DNA from: Gammaproteobacteria bacterium
GTDB taxonomy: Bacteria > Pseudomonadota > Gammaproteobacteria > Pseudomonadales > Azotimanducaceae
DNA length: 64,000 nucleotides
Reading direction: 5' to 3'
Assembly (NCBI GenBank): GCA_026707945.1
Contig: JAPOVV010000016.1
Span: forward strand, 1 to 64,000
How positions within the stretch are numbered: position 1 is the stretch's first letter; every line of letters begins with the position of its first letter. The position numbers and the translations under genes are program-made. Shown here in pieces: positions 36,311 through 48,400 of the stretch. The notes under the pieces were generated by a model that made no database searches, was not told the origin of the DNA, and saw only the letters and a list, made by a program, of their open reading frames with translations.

Positions 36311-37333
36311 TTACAGCACTTCAAATGCGGTCTCGAAAACACCAAAGCGATACAGCACGAATTCACCGGTCGACGTGCGTTCAACGAGTAATGCAGACAA
36401 TCGCCACCGATCGATCAACTCCATGCTAGCTTCAATCCCCTTCACTGCCAAAGCGGTCGCCCATGCGTCGGCCGTCGTCGCCTCCTCTGTATATACCGAA
36501 GCCAGTATGACCTCGTGATCGACGGGTCGACCACTAATTGGATCAATCAAATGACTCAATGGTTCGCCATCGATTGACATCATGTTTCGGTACGTACCTG
36601 AGGTGGCAACCGCTCCGGAACTGAGTTCCAAATACCCTAGAACCTGCTCGGGGTCCTGGGGATTCTCTATACCGACGCGCCAGGGATTACCGGAGACGTT
36701 TGTACCGTTTACTCGAACTTCGCCACCAATATCGACAAGATAATTCTCGCATTCCAAGCGCGAGGTTAGTTCTGCCAGTTGATCTACCGCGTACCCCTTC
36801 GCGATTCCCGAGTAATCGATACGCATGTCGACAAGGTTCTTCTTGACTGCTGACGGGATTTCGCGAACTTCAATGTGGTTAAAACCTGTCTGCATTCGGA
36901 TGTCGTAGATTTCGTCTGAACTCGGAACGGATTCTGGCGTCGTACTTCCAAATCCCCAACGCTCAACAAACGATCCTACCGACGGATCGAAACCCCCTTG
37001 GCTCGCTACGAAAATACGTCTCGCGTGCGACGTAACAGTAACAAAATCTGCTGAGACGGAAACCCATTCAGCGCTTCTGTCTTGATTAACTTTCGAAATC
37101 TCCGAATCGTCGCGATACGTTGAAAATACCAGCGTCATTCGTTCGAGTTCCTGCGTAATCGTAGCTTCGTCCAACGATTGATCGCACACTGTCTCGACAC
37201 GGAAGTAAGTGCCCATTGTTGATCCCGTGATAACCCGGTTATCACGCGGTGCGCACGACATGACCAGCGCTGCGAGCACGGTCAAAGCAAGGACTCTTCG
37301 CGGCAGATGCGTCGCGATAAGGCGAACGTTCAT
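36311..37333 (-). CDS. apbE: FAD:protein FMN transferase, lipoprotein ApbE
   Basis: ApbE attaches FMN covalently to threonine residues of target proteins such as NqrB, NqrC and RnfG in the periplasm. The 340-residue protein has a lipoprotein signal ending in V-M-S-C, so Cys27 is the lipidated residue. Family motifs include G-S-T-M-G-T-Y, D-P-S-V-G-S-F, D-Y-S-G-I-A-K-G-Y-A-V-D and T-A-D-A-W-A-T-A-L. No Nqr or Rnf genes are in the window, so the client is elsewhere. Lying just above lolCDE, which sorts lipoproteins, may be coincidence. Confidence 0.93.
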   Translation of the reverse strand: MNVRLIATHLPRRVLALTVLAALVMSCAPRDNRVITGSTMGTYFRVETVCDQSLDEATITQELERMTLVFSTYRDDSEISKVNQDRSAEWVSVSADFVTVTSHARRIFVASQGGFDPSVGSFVERWGFGSTTPESVPSSDEIYDIRMQTGFNHIEVREIPSAVKKNLVDMRIDYSGIAKGYAVDQLAELTSRLECENYLVDIGGEVRVNGTNVSGNPWRVGIENPQDPEQVLGYLELSSGAVATSGTYRNMMSIDGEPLSHLIDPISGRPVDHEVILASVYTEEATTADAWATALAVKGIEASMELIDRWRLSALLVERTSTGEFVLYRFGVFETAFEVL

Positions 37334-37470
37334 ATTGGAAACGTTACCCGGTTGAAAAAGCGATACAAAAACAGTTTTATCGGTGTTCTTAATACGAACT
37401 TTATGATTGCGCCTCAGCTTTAAGCGCCTCCGCCATTAATAGTAGCTCGTCGCTACTCCTAGGAGAGACT

Positions 37471-38748
37471 ATGGACAATCGCTTGTTGTTTCCCGCAGTT
37501 GTCGCTGCGGCACTCCTCGGATGGCTCGTAGCTATGGTGTTCGGCGACGTTACGTGGCTGAACGAAACCGCCGAACTGCTGAAGTCCATCTTTCTGTCAG
37601 CGCTCCGGGCGATCGTCGCACCGCTAATTTTCTTCTCTCTCGTTTCCGGCATCCTACGCTTAGGTGATACCGCCGAGCTCGGGCGTATCGGTGGCACCAC
37701 CCTTCTGTACTACCTCTCCACGACCAGCATAGCGATAACGCTCGGCTTGATTAGTGTGTTTCTTGTTCATCCTTGGACCTACACAGAAGCAGTTACCAAT
37801 CTACCAACATCAGGAACCGAACTCAGCCTACTCGGTGACGAGTCGGCCGGCGTTGCCGGTTTATTAGCTGGTGTTGTGAAGAGCACACTGATTAACCCGA
37901 TTTCCGCACTTGCACAGACCAATATCCTTGCGATAGTCGTGAATGCACTCGTCATCGGACTTGCTTTATTACTCATCACCGAGAAAGAGAGCAGCGTACG
38001 CCGAGGTATCGCAACCATCACTGATGCACTGTTCAAGATCACGGGTTGGATCATTTGGACGGTCCCGATCGGGGTACTAGGCATCGTCTACCAACTCTCA
38101 GTCGTGACCGATATGTCCTTGATCGTGCAGCTACTGAGCTTTTCTCTATTGGTAGTCGTTGTAACTCTGATTCACGCCATCGTCGTCTTACCTTCGTTTG
38201 CCTATTTCCTCGGCAACATGCACCCTGCTACTTTCTTCAAGCACGCGGCTCGTCCGCTGGTAGTTGCATTTACCACTGCATCGAGCGCAGCAACCGTGCC
38301 AGTGACTCTACAGGCAGCGGAGAATCTTGGAATTCGAAAATCGACGTTTAGTTTTGTTGTCCCATTTGGCGCGACGGCGAACATGGACGGTAGTGCTCTA
38401 TTTGAAGGTATAGCAGCGGTATTTGTCGCTTACCTGTTTGGTATCGAATTAGGGGCGATTGAGATCGTCGTGATCTTCTTCGCAGCGATGGCGGCCTCAA
38501 TCGGCGCGCCAGGTATTCCCAGCGGATCGATGGTCGGCATGCAAATGGTCCTCATCGCTGTCGGGTTACCTCTGGAGGCAATCGGCATATTGCTGATCGT
38601 CGAACGACCATTGGACATGATCCGAACGGCATGTAACGTTGAAGGCGACCTGGCCGGTTGCACGGTTATAGATCGATTCTCGCACGCAGCGCTTGACGAT
38701 ACGGCGGTTGATGTATCCGAAGCGACGGCAGAAACGGTGAGTGCCTAA
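37471..38748 (+). CDS. Dicarboxylate/amino acid:cation symporter (DctA/GltP family)
   Basis: The 425-residue inner-membrane transporter belongs to the DAACS family, which imports C4-dicarboxylates or glutamate/aspartate with sodium or protons. Signature elements are the Ser-rich hairpin segment T-T-A-S-S-A-A-T-V-P-V-T, the N-M-D-G-S-A-L-F motif in helix seven, and I-G-A-P-G-I-P-S-G in hairpin two. Length and helix number are normal. The last 30 residues are acidic. It is divergent from apbE, with 137 bases between. The exact substrate cannot be told from the sequence. Confidence 0.92.
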   Translation: MDNRLLFPAVVAAALLGWLVAMVFGDVTWLNETAELLKSIFLSALRAIVAPLIFFSLVSGILRLGDTAELGRIGGTTLLYYLSTTSIAITLGLISVFLVHPWTYTEAVTNLPTSGTELSLLGDESAGVAGLLAGVVKSTLINPISALAQTNILAIVVNALVIGLALLLITEKESSVRRGIATITDALFKITGWIIWTVPIGVLGIVYQLSVVTDMSLIVQLLSFSLLVVVVTLIHAIVVLPSFAYFLGNMHPATFFKHAARPLVVAFTTASSAATVPVTLQAAENLGIRKSTFSFVVPFGATANMDGSALFEGIAAVFVAYLFGIELGAIEIVVIFFAAMAASIGAPGIPSGSMVGMQMVLIAVGLPLEAIGILLIVERPLDMIRTACNVEGDLAGCTVIDRFSHAALDDTAVDVSEATAETVSA

Positions 38749-38804
38749 ACCCACTCAATAAAATCACGTCGAATTACGTCATCTAACTCCCAGTAAGGAT
38801 TCCT

Positions 38805-39575
38805 ATGCCTGAATTCTGCAAGGTCGACCAGAAAGACCACATCTTCACCGTCACGATAAATCGTCCTGAACGACTTAACGCACTGCATCCGCCTGCCAAC
38901 GCAGAACTCGGGGAGGTATTCGATGCCTTCGCTGCTGATGACGATATGTGGGTCGCAATCATCACGGGAGAGGGACGAGGATTTAGTGCTGGTAACGACC
39001 TTCGCTATCAAGCCGAAGGCGGCGAACGCGTTGCAACGCCTCGAGGATTTGGGGGTTTGACATCCCGGTTCGACCTGACTAAACCTGTCATCGCCGCGGT
39101 CAATGGTGTGTCCATGGGTGGTGGGTTCGAAATCGCGCTTGCATGCGATCTGATCATCGCGTCCGACCGAGCCGTATTCGCTTTGCCAGAACCAAAAGTA
39201 GGCTTGGCTGCCCTAGCCGGCGGACTGCAACGTCTACCAAGACAAATTGGTGTCAAACGTGCGTTAGGCATGATCCTAACCGGAAGGCACGTGTCACCAG
39301 AGGAAGGATTGCAACTTGGTTTCGTCAACGCAGTTGTACCGCACGACGAACTCATGGCGGAAACCCATCGCTGGGTTGAGATGATTCTGGAGTGTGCGCC
39401 TCTGTCTATCCGCGCGAGCAAGGATGTCGTCTACCAAAGCCTCTCCATGGATTCGCTTGAGGGATCCATGCAGGTACCTTACGATAGTGTTCGAGCGCTG
39501 TCTCGGAGTGAGGATTTTGTCGAAGGTCCCCGCGCGTTTTCGGAGAAGCGTCCGCCGAATTGGAAAGGACGCTAG
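38805..39575 (+). CDS. Enoyl-CoA hydratase/carnithinyl-type crotonase
   Basis: The 256-residue crotonase has the start N-R-P-E-R-L-N-A-L, the oxyanion loop G-R-G-F-S-A-G-N-D and the second loop G-V-S-M-G-G-G-F-E. Acidic residues lie in G-G-F-E-I-A-L-A-C-D and in L-P-E-P-K-V-G-L, where enoyl-CoA hydratases keep their catalytic pair, unlike the other crotonase in this window. It lies 56 bases downstream of the symporter on the same strand. The acyl-CoA substrate is unknown; relatives act on unsaturated or carnitine-derived acyl-CoA. Confidence 0.88.
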   Translation: MPEFCKVDQKDHIFTVTINRPERLNALHPPANAELGEVFDAFAADDDMWVAIITGEGRGFSAGNDLRYQAEGGERVATPRGFGGLTSRFDLTKPVIAAVNGVSMGGGFEIALACDLIIASDRAVFALPEPKVGLAALAGGLQRLPRQIGVKRALGMILTGRHVSPEEGLQLGFVNAVVPHDELMAETHRWVEMILECAPLSIRASKDVVYQSLSMDSLEGSMQVPYDSVRALSRSEDFVEGPRAFSEKRPPNWKGR

Positions 39576-39691
39576 AACCAAATACACGCGCAATTCCAGC
39601 GCTATAGAGATTGCTTCAGAGCGTCACTCTACAAGGCAAACAAACTGCCGCGAGTTAGAGAGCGTGTTTAGCGACATTCGGGCGTAACGCG

Positions 39692-41290
39692 TTGGCGACA
39701 CATTTCGGTTGGGATTTCCCATACGCTTCAAGACGCGCGCCTGTTATCGCACGCAACGTGGTAGCAACATCGCAGCCACTTGCTTCTCAAGCAGGGATAC
39801 GCATGTTGCAGGACGGCGGCAACGCCGTTGACGCAATTCTGGCTGCAGCCATTACGTTAACCGTCGTCGAACCTTGTAATAACGGGGTCGGTAGCGATGC
39901 ATTCGCGCAGGTGTTTGATGGTACGCGTCTGCACGGCTACACAGGATCGGGTCGATCCCCCGCCTCATGGAGTCCGGCAAGGTTCGACCACTACGATGAA
40001 ATGCCGACCCATGGTTGGGACGCGGTTACCGTTCCGGGAGCAGTCCAGACTTGGGTTGACCTTCACGACAAATTCGGCGTTGTACCTTTCGACGCACTTT
40101 TTGAATGCGCGATCGAGTACGCAGAGCACGGATTTCACGTTGGTCACAAAACAGCACCTCTATGGCAGCGAAGTGCGGAGATCTTTTCCGAGTTCGCACC
40201 GTTTCAAAAGCATTTTTGTGTCAATGGTCGGGCACCAAGCGTTGGCGAACTGTACGCTCGACCTGAGCTCGCTGAATCGCTTAGAGATATCGCGGCGACG
40301 AAAGGTGAATCGTTCTATCGTGGCGCTATAGCTCAAGCAATTGTTAAGCAGTCCGACGCGGAAGGTGGGTGCATCGACGTAAACGACTTAGCCGGACATA
40401 AAGGCATTTGGCAAGAACCGCTTTCAGTTGACTACCACAACGTACGGCTGCACGAACTGCCGCCAAGTGGACAGGGATTGGCGGCGCTCATTGCCCTCGG
40501 AATTCTTCGACACACCAATGTTGCCGACATGCAACCTGACTCAGCAGACTGGATTCATGTGCAGGTCGAAGCGATGAAAATCGCAATCCGCGCCGCATTT
40601 GACCATATCGCCGATCTAGAAGTAATGGCTGACTTCGTATCAATCGAAGAGCTTATTAATGGGGAGTCGCTGCGTAGAGCATCGACGACAATCCAAAACA
40701 CAGCGTCAGACCTTCCCCCGCTGCGACTACCTGTAAGCCACGATACGGTGTACCTTGCTGCAGCCGACGCGTCCGGCATGATGGTTTCTTACATTCAATC
40801 CAACTACATGGGATTTGGATCCGGAATCGTCATCGATGGAACGGGGATCGCGATGCAGAATCGAGGCGCGGGTTTCGTGTTAACTAACAACCACCCGAAT
40901 CAAGTCGGTGGCGGTAAACGACCATTCCACACGATCATTCCCGGATTCGTCACAGACCTCAATGGTTTACCGCTTGCAGCGTTTGGCGTTATGGGCGGTC
41001 ATATGCAACATCAAGGCCACGTCCAGATGGTGAGTCGCATATTCGATCACCAACAAAATCCGCAAGCGGCTTCGGACGCGCCACGATGGCACGTCACGCA
41101 AGAATTCGAAGTCGTCTTAGAAGGCGGTATCGATCCTTCCGTTGCCAGAGAACTGCAGAGCCGCGGCCACAGCGTTTCAATTGAATCCGAGGAACATCGG
41201 TTTGGCGGCGCACAGTTGATATGTCGCATGGACGATGGTTATTGTGGCGCTTCAGATCACCGCAAGGAGGGATGTGCGCTGGGTTTTTAG
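39692..41290 (+). CDS. Gamma-glutamyltransferase/acylase homologue, cytoplasmic
   Basis: The 532-residue protein belongs to the self-cleaving gamma-glutamyltransferase family (Ntn hydrolases). Autocleavage would occur before Thr352 in S-H-D-T-V-Y, leaving that Thr as nucleophile. Other conserved parts are D-G-G-N-A-V-D-A near residue 41, N-N-G-V-G-S-D-A and G-S-G-R-S-P near 85. There is no signal peptide, so unlike E. coli Ggt it should remain in the cytoplasm; related enzymes include cephalosporin acylase-like and oxamate-type hydrolases. The start is TTG at 39692. The substrate is uncertain. Confidence 0.85.
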   Translation: MATHFGWDFPYASRRAPVIARNVVATSQPLASQAGIRMLQDGGNAVDAILAAAITLTVVEPCNNGVGSDAFAQVFDGTRLHGYTGSGRSPASWSPARFDHYDEMPTHGWDAVTVPGAVQTWVDLHDKFGVVPFDALFECAIEYAEHGFHVGHKTAPLWQRSAEIFSEFAPFQKHFCVNGRAPSVGELYARPELAESLRDIAATKGESFYRGAIAQAIVKQSDAEGGCIDVNDLAGHKGIWQEPLSVDYHNVRLHELPPSGQGLAALIALGILRHTNVADMQPDSADWIHVQVEAMKIAIRAAFDHIADLEVMADFVSIEELINGESLRRASTTIQNTASDLPPLRLPVSHDTVYLAAADASGMMVSYIQSNYMGFGSGIVIDGTGIAMQNRGAGFVLTNNHPNQVGGGKRPFHTIIPGFVTDLNGLPLAAFGVMGGHMQHQGHVQMVSRIFDHQQNPQAASDAPRWHVTQEFEVVLEGGIDPSVARELQSRGHSVSIESEEHRFGGAQLICRMDDGYCGASDHRKEGCALGF

Positions 41291-41615
41291 TACACCGCAC
41301 CTACCGAATAACGACTAGGAGCAAACTGTCGATGATCCATCCTAGAAAACACTGAAAGCGTGGATCTACCTTCTTCGAGTCAAGTTTCTGGTTATTGGCC
41401 GCAATTCCTTAAAGTCGAAGTGTTCGCTCAACTACGATCTAAATCGAATTGATCAATAAATCGACGCGAATACCATTGATGCATAAACATGCCTGCGCCC
41501 CACACGCTACAGGCGTGACTCTCGCCCACAAACCGTTTACAGACAAATCTTGATCAAGTATTCCCTCAGCTGTCATCCGAATCTACGTTCAGTCAGGAAT
41601 TTCAGAATAAGCGCT

Positions 41616-42494
41616 ATGCGCTCTGCAGCGTCACGGGGTATCGCCAAGTTCGCGTTGCTCTGTTGGTGTAGCGTTGGTTCAACAGCGCTTGGTCATGGTG
41701 ATCTACATGAAAAGATCGAGGTACTTGATGCGTTGCTCAAACAAAATCCCGATCATGTTGCTTCGCTGCTCGAGCGTGCAGATATCCATCGTAGGCATCG
41801 TAACTTTGACGACGCGTTAGAGGACTTGAACCGTCTCCGCTCGCTTGCACCAACGAACAACACGGTTTACTACATGACCGGGCTGACACTTCTCGAACAA
41901 GGTGAATTCGAAGAAGCTGAAACAGCACTTCGCACCTTTATCAGTCGATCGCCAAGTAGTCCGCGGGGTCACATAGCGCTTGCGAAAGTGCTCACGCAGC
42001 AAAAACGACATCTGGATGCCGCGCAAGAGTACGAGTTAGCCATAGAAAACCAATCGATTCCAACGCCGGATCACTATCTCGCTAGAGCTCACGCATATAT
42101 GGAAGCCGGGAAACCCTATTTAGCTCGGGCATTGCAAGGACTTGAGGATGGGATGGCATTGATGGGTCCTCTTCTCACATTCCACAGGCTTGCGATAGAG
42201 ATTGAAATAGCTCAAGAGGACTTTCAGAATGCGATTGACCGCATAAATATGATTCTCCACGAAGCAGACCGAAAGGAAACGTGGCTCGTAAAAAAGGCTA
42301 AAGTCCTTTCGTCAATGGGTCGGAATGAGGAAGCACGACAGCAATTTCTGCTTGCGGAACGCGCGATTGCGTTACTTCCCCACCGAACGAGAACCTCGCC
42401 AGCCATACAAACTTTACGAAAGACCATTCAAGAGCATTTGAACCATGAACCCCAGGAAGAGAACGTTCAAAATGAATCAGACATTCGACCATAA
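41616..42494 (+). CDS. Exported TPR protein upstream of giant phosphoesterase
   Basis: The protein has a signal peptide (basic start, hydrophobic core ending near T-A-L-G-H-G) followed by about five tetratricopeptide repeats, for example [12 protein letters not shown] and A-L-A-K-V-L-T-Q-Q. The ATG at 41616 is preferred over an in-frame TTG at 41550, because it places the signal peptide at the N-terminus and gives 292 residues. Its 3' end overlaps the start of the giant secreted phosphoesterase gene, so they are coupled and probably act together, the TPR protein perhaps as a periplasmic partner during export. That role is inferred. Confidence 0.8.
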   Translation: MRSAASRGIAKFALLCWCSVGSTALGHGDLHEKIEVLDALLKQNPDHVASLLERADIHRRHRNFDDALEDLNRLRSLAPTNNTVYYMTGLTLLEQGEFEEAETALRTFISRSPSSPRGHIALAKVLTQQKRHLDAAQEYELAIENQSIPTPDHYLARAHAYMEAGKPYLARALQGLEDGMALMGPLLTFHRLAIEIEIAQEDFQNAIDRINMILHEADRKETWLVKKAKVLSSMGRNEEARQQFLLAERAIALLPHRTRTSPAIQTLRKTIQEHLNHEPQEENVQNESDIRP

Positions 42495-45400
42495 ATCATC
42501 CCTCGCAATCGCTCTACTGAGCGTTTTCCTGCTTTTTACAGCGTCAGTCTCTAACGCGGAACATCTAATCGAGAAAGGCTCGACCTGGCTGTACATAGAC
42601 GATGGGAGCGACCTAGGTACCGCCTGGCGGGAGACGGACTATGACGACTCGAGCTGGAGTTCAGGAGCCGCACAACTCGGTTTCGGCGACGGTGACGAAA
42701 CAACCACGTTGACGAGTGGACATATCACCTACTACTTCCGTCAACACTTTACGCTTGAAGACACCGAGAGTATCGCTGGTCTTTCACTAGAGATCCTAAG
42801 AGACGACGGGGCTGTCGTCTATTTGAATGGCACCGAGGTTTATCGGACCAATATGCCAACCGGAACAATAACGGCGAATACCTTCGCTGCTGGCGCGATC
42901 GAGACAAACGAGTTTTTCATACACGAATTTGATGCTTCAGCTTTGCAGCAAGGGAACAATGTCATAGCAGTTTCAGTTCACCAGGCTAGTCTTACCAGTT
43001 CGGATGTAAGTTTCGATTTTTCCCTTGAATCTACCGAAACTGAACCGGGAGCTAACAACCTCGTTAACGCTGGATCAACGTGGAGTTATCTCGACGACGG
43101 GAGCGATCAGGGAACGGCGTGGCGGGAATCGGATTTCGATGATTCGACTTGGGCGTCCGGCCCGGCAGAACTTGGTTTTGGCGAAAATGATGAAGCAACA
43201 GTACTTACTTCCGGGCACATCACCTACTACTTTCGACACAAATTCAATATCGACGACTTGGATTCGATCGTGGCTTTCGGTCTTCGACTCAAACGTGACG
43301 ATGGCGCGGTCGTATACCTGAACGGGACTGAAGTTGCTAGAGATAATCTCAGTGGCGACGTCACCTACACCACGCTTGCTTCAAACGCGGCCGACGACGG
43401 CGCGAATTTCCATCGATTCGACGTAGCGAAAGACTCAGCCGTGCTGGGTGAAAACGTCTTAGCTGTAGAAGTACACCAAGTTTCAACTGGAAGCTCAGAC
43501 CTTAGTTTCGACCTGGAATTAGCCTGGATCGCCGAAGATACAGCACCAGAAGTCGTACGCGGACCCTATCTCCAGATGGGAACACCATCATCGATGATCG
43601 TTCGGTGGCGTACGGACGGTTTTACCGATACGAAACTCTCCTATGGTCTCGCGGTCGACGACTTGACCGAAACCATCGAGAACGAAACGCTGACGTCGGA
43701 ACATGAGGTGCTCATTTCCAACCTAGATTCGGACACCAAGTACTTTTACGAAATTGGTAATTCGAGTATGACATTTGCGGGAAATGACGCTGACCATTAT
43801 TTCCAGACCTCGCCTCCCAAAGGATCTGATGATCCCATTCGTATTTGGGTCATCGGCGATTCTGGACAGTGCGCAGTCGACAACCAAGGATGTATGGATG
43901 TCGACGCTGTAATGGAAGAATACCTCGCGTGGACATCAGACAATGGTGAAGCACACGCAGACATCATCCTCATGCTTGGCGACAATGCATATAACAATGG
44001 CACGGATAGCGAGCACACACGAGGCTTGTTCGAGCCACTCGCGAAAGTACTTAGAAATCATGTCTTGTGGCCGTCACCTGGAAATCACGAATTTGGGGCT
44101 TCCGACTCTCCGACACAGTCGGGACCTTATTACGAAGCTTTTACGCTTCCTAAGTCTGCAGAAGCCGGTGGTGTAGCTAGCGGCACAGAAGCGTACTACT
44201 CCTTCGACTACGGCAATGTCCATTTCGTTGCCCTGGACTCACACGATACCGATCGCAGTGCGCCGAGCAATCCCACAACGAACATATGTCCTGATACCAG
44301 TGGAGGCGGCGCAATGTACAGCTGGCTCTGCGAAGACTTGGCCGCGACTACTCAAGACTGGATTATTACTTACTGGCACCATCCTCCATACACGAAAGGT
44401 TCACATGATTCGGATGCCGAATCTCAGCTAGTAGAGATGAGGCAACGCTTTAACCCTGTCATTGAGCATTTTGGTTCAGACCTGAATCTCACGGGTCATA
44501 GCCATTCATATGAGCGTTCAGTGCTCATCGATGGACACTACGGCTTCTCGAGTACATACAACCCCGACGTCCATGCGAAAGATTCGGATAACGGTAACCC
44601 CACAGACGATAACGACTATCAAAAGGATGAGGGCAGAAATCAAGGCTTGGTATATTCGGTCGTCGGGAGTTCCTCCAAGGATCAGGGCGGTCTCTCACAA
44701 CACGCCATCATGGCTTACTGGGTGAACATCGAAGGTTCGATGATCGTCGATATCAATGACAATCAACTCGACGGGACTTTCGTCGATAAAAACGGAATGG
44801 TTCACGATCAGTTTCGAATCATTAAGACGTTTGAACTGGTTCCAACAGAAACAGATACTGATGGTGATGGAATAGACGACGACACTGACAATTGTGTTAG
44901 CGTCGCAAATGAGGATCAACTGGACACGGATTCCGATGGCGTCGGCGACGCCTGTGACGACGACGACGACAATGACGGTGTGCCCGATGATCAGGACGCC
45001 TATCCACTAGATGCATCGGCGAGCGTCGACGTTACGCCACCTGAAATCAGTGGCGAAGACATTACACTAGAAGGCAACGCACCCGGGGGCGTAAGCCTCA
45101 CATCCGCGCTTCTGCGTGAACACCTTACCGTTTCCGACGATGCCGATTCGGCGGAAGAAATCGAGATCACGGCAGATGTTGGCGAATTCTTGTCGCTAGG
45201 TGAACATACCGTTACATTCACTGCAACAGATTCCGCTGGTAACACAAACTCGCTAACAATAACTGTGACCGTCGTCGATACGACGGCTCCGAGCATCGAG
45301 GCTCCGGATTCCGTCACGATCAATCTGTTTTCAACCGATGATGGTGTCTCGATAGGTTCCATGTTTATCGGCGAGAACGCCACATGGCGTTACCTCGACG

Positions 45401-48400
45401 ACGGTTCCGATCAGGGCACCGCCTGGCGCGAGACTGATTTTGACGACTCTGCATGGTCGAGTGGCGCTGCCGAACTGGGATTCGGCGACGGCGACGAAGT
45501 AACAGAGATCACTTCCGGTCATATCACCTACTACTTCCGAAACGAATTTTCGGTTGAGGACGCCGCCGCAATACGAGATTTGAGATTGAGGCTCGTACGA
45601 GATGATGGTGCTGTCGTTTATCTCAACGGCACAGAAATCTACCGCACCAATATGCCGGAGGGCGAAATCAACTCTGAGACTCGGGCTACGACAGCCATCG
45701 GTGGGGCAGCAGAATCAGCCTATGTCGTATCGACGTTTTCATCTGAGGCTCTCCAAGATGGGCAAAACGTCCTAGCTGTCGAGATTCACCAGAATTCCAG
45801 TACCAGCTCGGACGTCAGTTTTAAATTGGAACTCACGACTGCTCCATTCGAAACTGAAAATTTCGTGATTCGTGCGGGAACTGCTTGGCGCTACTTAGAC
45901 GACGGTAGCGATCAGGGAACGGCCTGGCGCGAAATAGACTTTGACGATTCCGGTTGGTCTAGCGGATTGGCGCAGCTCGGCTTTGGCGATGGCGACGAAG
46001 CCACGACCATCGCCAGTGGTCATATCACGTACTACTTCCGCAAACATTTCCTTGTTGCTAACCCGTCGTCATTCCGCTCCCTCGAACTGTCCATAAAACG
46101 AGACGACGGTGCCGTCGTTTACCTCAATGGAACGGAGGTAGTCCGCGCAAACATGCCCGAAGGCGAAATCACGTTCGAAACGTTGACTTTTGACGCTGGA
46201 CAAGAAAATGAGTTCTATGACTTTACGGTCGATCCAAGCCATTTAGTGAAGGGCGACAACGTCATGGCGGTGGAGGTGCACCAATCGAACATCAATAGTT
46301 CTGACGTCAGCTTTGACCTGGAGCTGACAGGCGTCGTATCACAGACCAACACGGTCGATCCAAGTAACAGCAAAATCCAGAGTTTCATCAACTCCGTAAC
46401 CGCGGTCGATCTTGTTGATACGGATGTACCAGTAACGGCCAACGTGCCCAGTACCTTCAATCTCGGTATACCGAGAGATATCCTTTTCAGAGCCAGAGAT
46501 GATTCCGGAAATCCGGCTGCAAAGAGGGTGTCGTTGTTGGCGAAAATCGCACCCGATCTCACCGCGCCAGACAACATCGAAGTAGTTTCAGTCGATGGCG
46601 GCAGTATGCCCAGCGACTACTCAGTTATCAAAGCCTTTCTTGAAGGTGCGACAGCATCCGACGAAGATGGCAACGAACTTGAAGTCACCCATGACGCTGG
46701 GGATTCACTCCCCCTCGGTTTGACCGTCGTAACGTTTTCGGCGACGGATAGTATCGGTCGAACAGCTACGGATACCGCCACTATCACGATTATTGAACCT
46801 ATGAGATTCGCCGATACAGACGGCGATGGTATGCCTGATCTGTATGAGGCGGAAAACCAACTTGATCCTAATCTTGACGATGCAAACGAGGATTTGGATG
46901 GTGACGGATTGGCCAATATTGTTGAATATCGGCAAGGGACGAATCCAGCAATAGACGACAACCCGCCGGTCGTAACTGTTCCGAGTGACATGCGCGTTCC
47001 CGCAACTGGTTGGTATACACCAGTCGATGTTGGCATGGCGACGGCTATGGATGCACTAGATGGTGACGTAGCAGCTACAAGCGACACGATGACCAACGAG
47101 TTCAGACCCGGTGTGCATACGATCACTTGGTCAGCGTCCGACGCTGCTGGCAACTCGGCACAAGGTACTCAAACTATCGAGATTCTGCCTCTCGTCCAAG
47201 TATCTTCGCAAGGACGGGTCGGGGAAGGTCAGACCTATCAGTGGACGGTGTCTCTCAACGGAGACGCTCCCAGCTATCCAGTGGAAGTCCCATTTGCGTT
47301 ATCAGGTACGGCAAGCGACGAAAGTGATTTTTCGGTGTCAGGAATGGCGGGAAGTGATATCCTCATCGCAAGAGATTCAACCTGGCGTTACCTCGATGAT
47401 GGGTCAGATCAGGGTACGAGTTGGCGAGAAACAAACTTCGACGACTCGGGTTGGTCGACCGGCGCTGCAGAACTGGGATTTGGCGATGGCGGTGAAACAA
47501 CCACACTGACTTCAGGCCATACTACGTACTACTTCAGGCATCATTTCAGCGTAGTGGATGCTACGTCCGTGGAAGGTCTGAAATTGAGTATTGTGCGTGA
47601 CGATGGCGCCGTGGTCTATCTCAATGGCACGGAGATCTACCGTACCAACATGCCCGACGGTGAGATCACATCTTCGACGTTTGCACCAAGTGCGATCGGC
47701 GGAGCCGCCGAATCCACCTACGAGACGGTGGAGCTATCAGCCGACCAACTACAAAGTGGTCAAAACGTTCTTGCGGTCGAAGTGCATCAGAACTCGCCCA
47801 CTAGCTCGGACGTCAGTTTTAATTTGGGACTTGAGATAGGGGATGCGCCTGGTGCGAACGATCTAGTATCCGCAGGAGCGACGTGGCGTTACCTAGACGA
47901 CGGGAGCGATCAAGGTACGGCGTGGCGTGAGACAGCATTCGATGATTCCAGCTGGTCTTCTGGTGCTGCCGAGCTAGGCTTTGGCGACGGAGATGAAACG
48001 ACTGTAATCGCTTCAGGTCATATCACGTATTACTTCAGGTACCATTTTTCTGTGGACATGCCGGAGAGTATTGCCTCCCTCACGCTATCCCTGAAGCGTG
48101 ACGATGGAGCCGTCGTCTATCTCAATGGAACGGAAGTAGCTCGTGACAACATGGAAGAAGGTGACGTTACATACACCACCTTGTCTACGGGCGCAGCGGA
48201 CGACGGGAACAATTTTCATGATTTCACAGTCGCTTCAAGTCACCTTGAGGAAGGAAACAACGTATTAGCGGTTCAAGTCCACCAAGTGAGTGCCACTAGT
48301 TCGGACTTAAGCTTCGACTTGAAACTTGTGAAAGTTCCGGCTGCGGCTGAAACTCCGACGAGCGTAACGATTGCTTCAGCTCATGAAGGTATGCTCTTCC

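Noticed and set aside
42445-42471. Earlier in-frame ATG for the giant phosphoesterase
   Set aside because: The ATG at 42472 has a purine-rich ribosome site upstream and starts a normal signal peptide.
46617-47153. 178-residue minus-strand frame inside the giant phosphoesterase
   Set aside because: It is antisense to a well-supported gene and has the Ser/Val-rich composition expected of a shadow frame.
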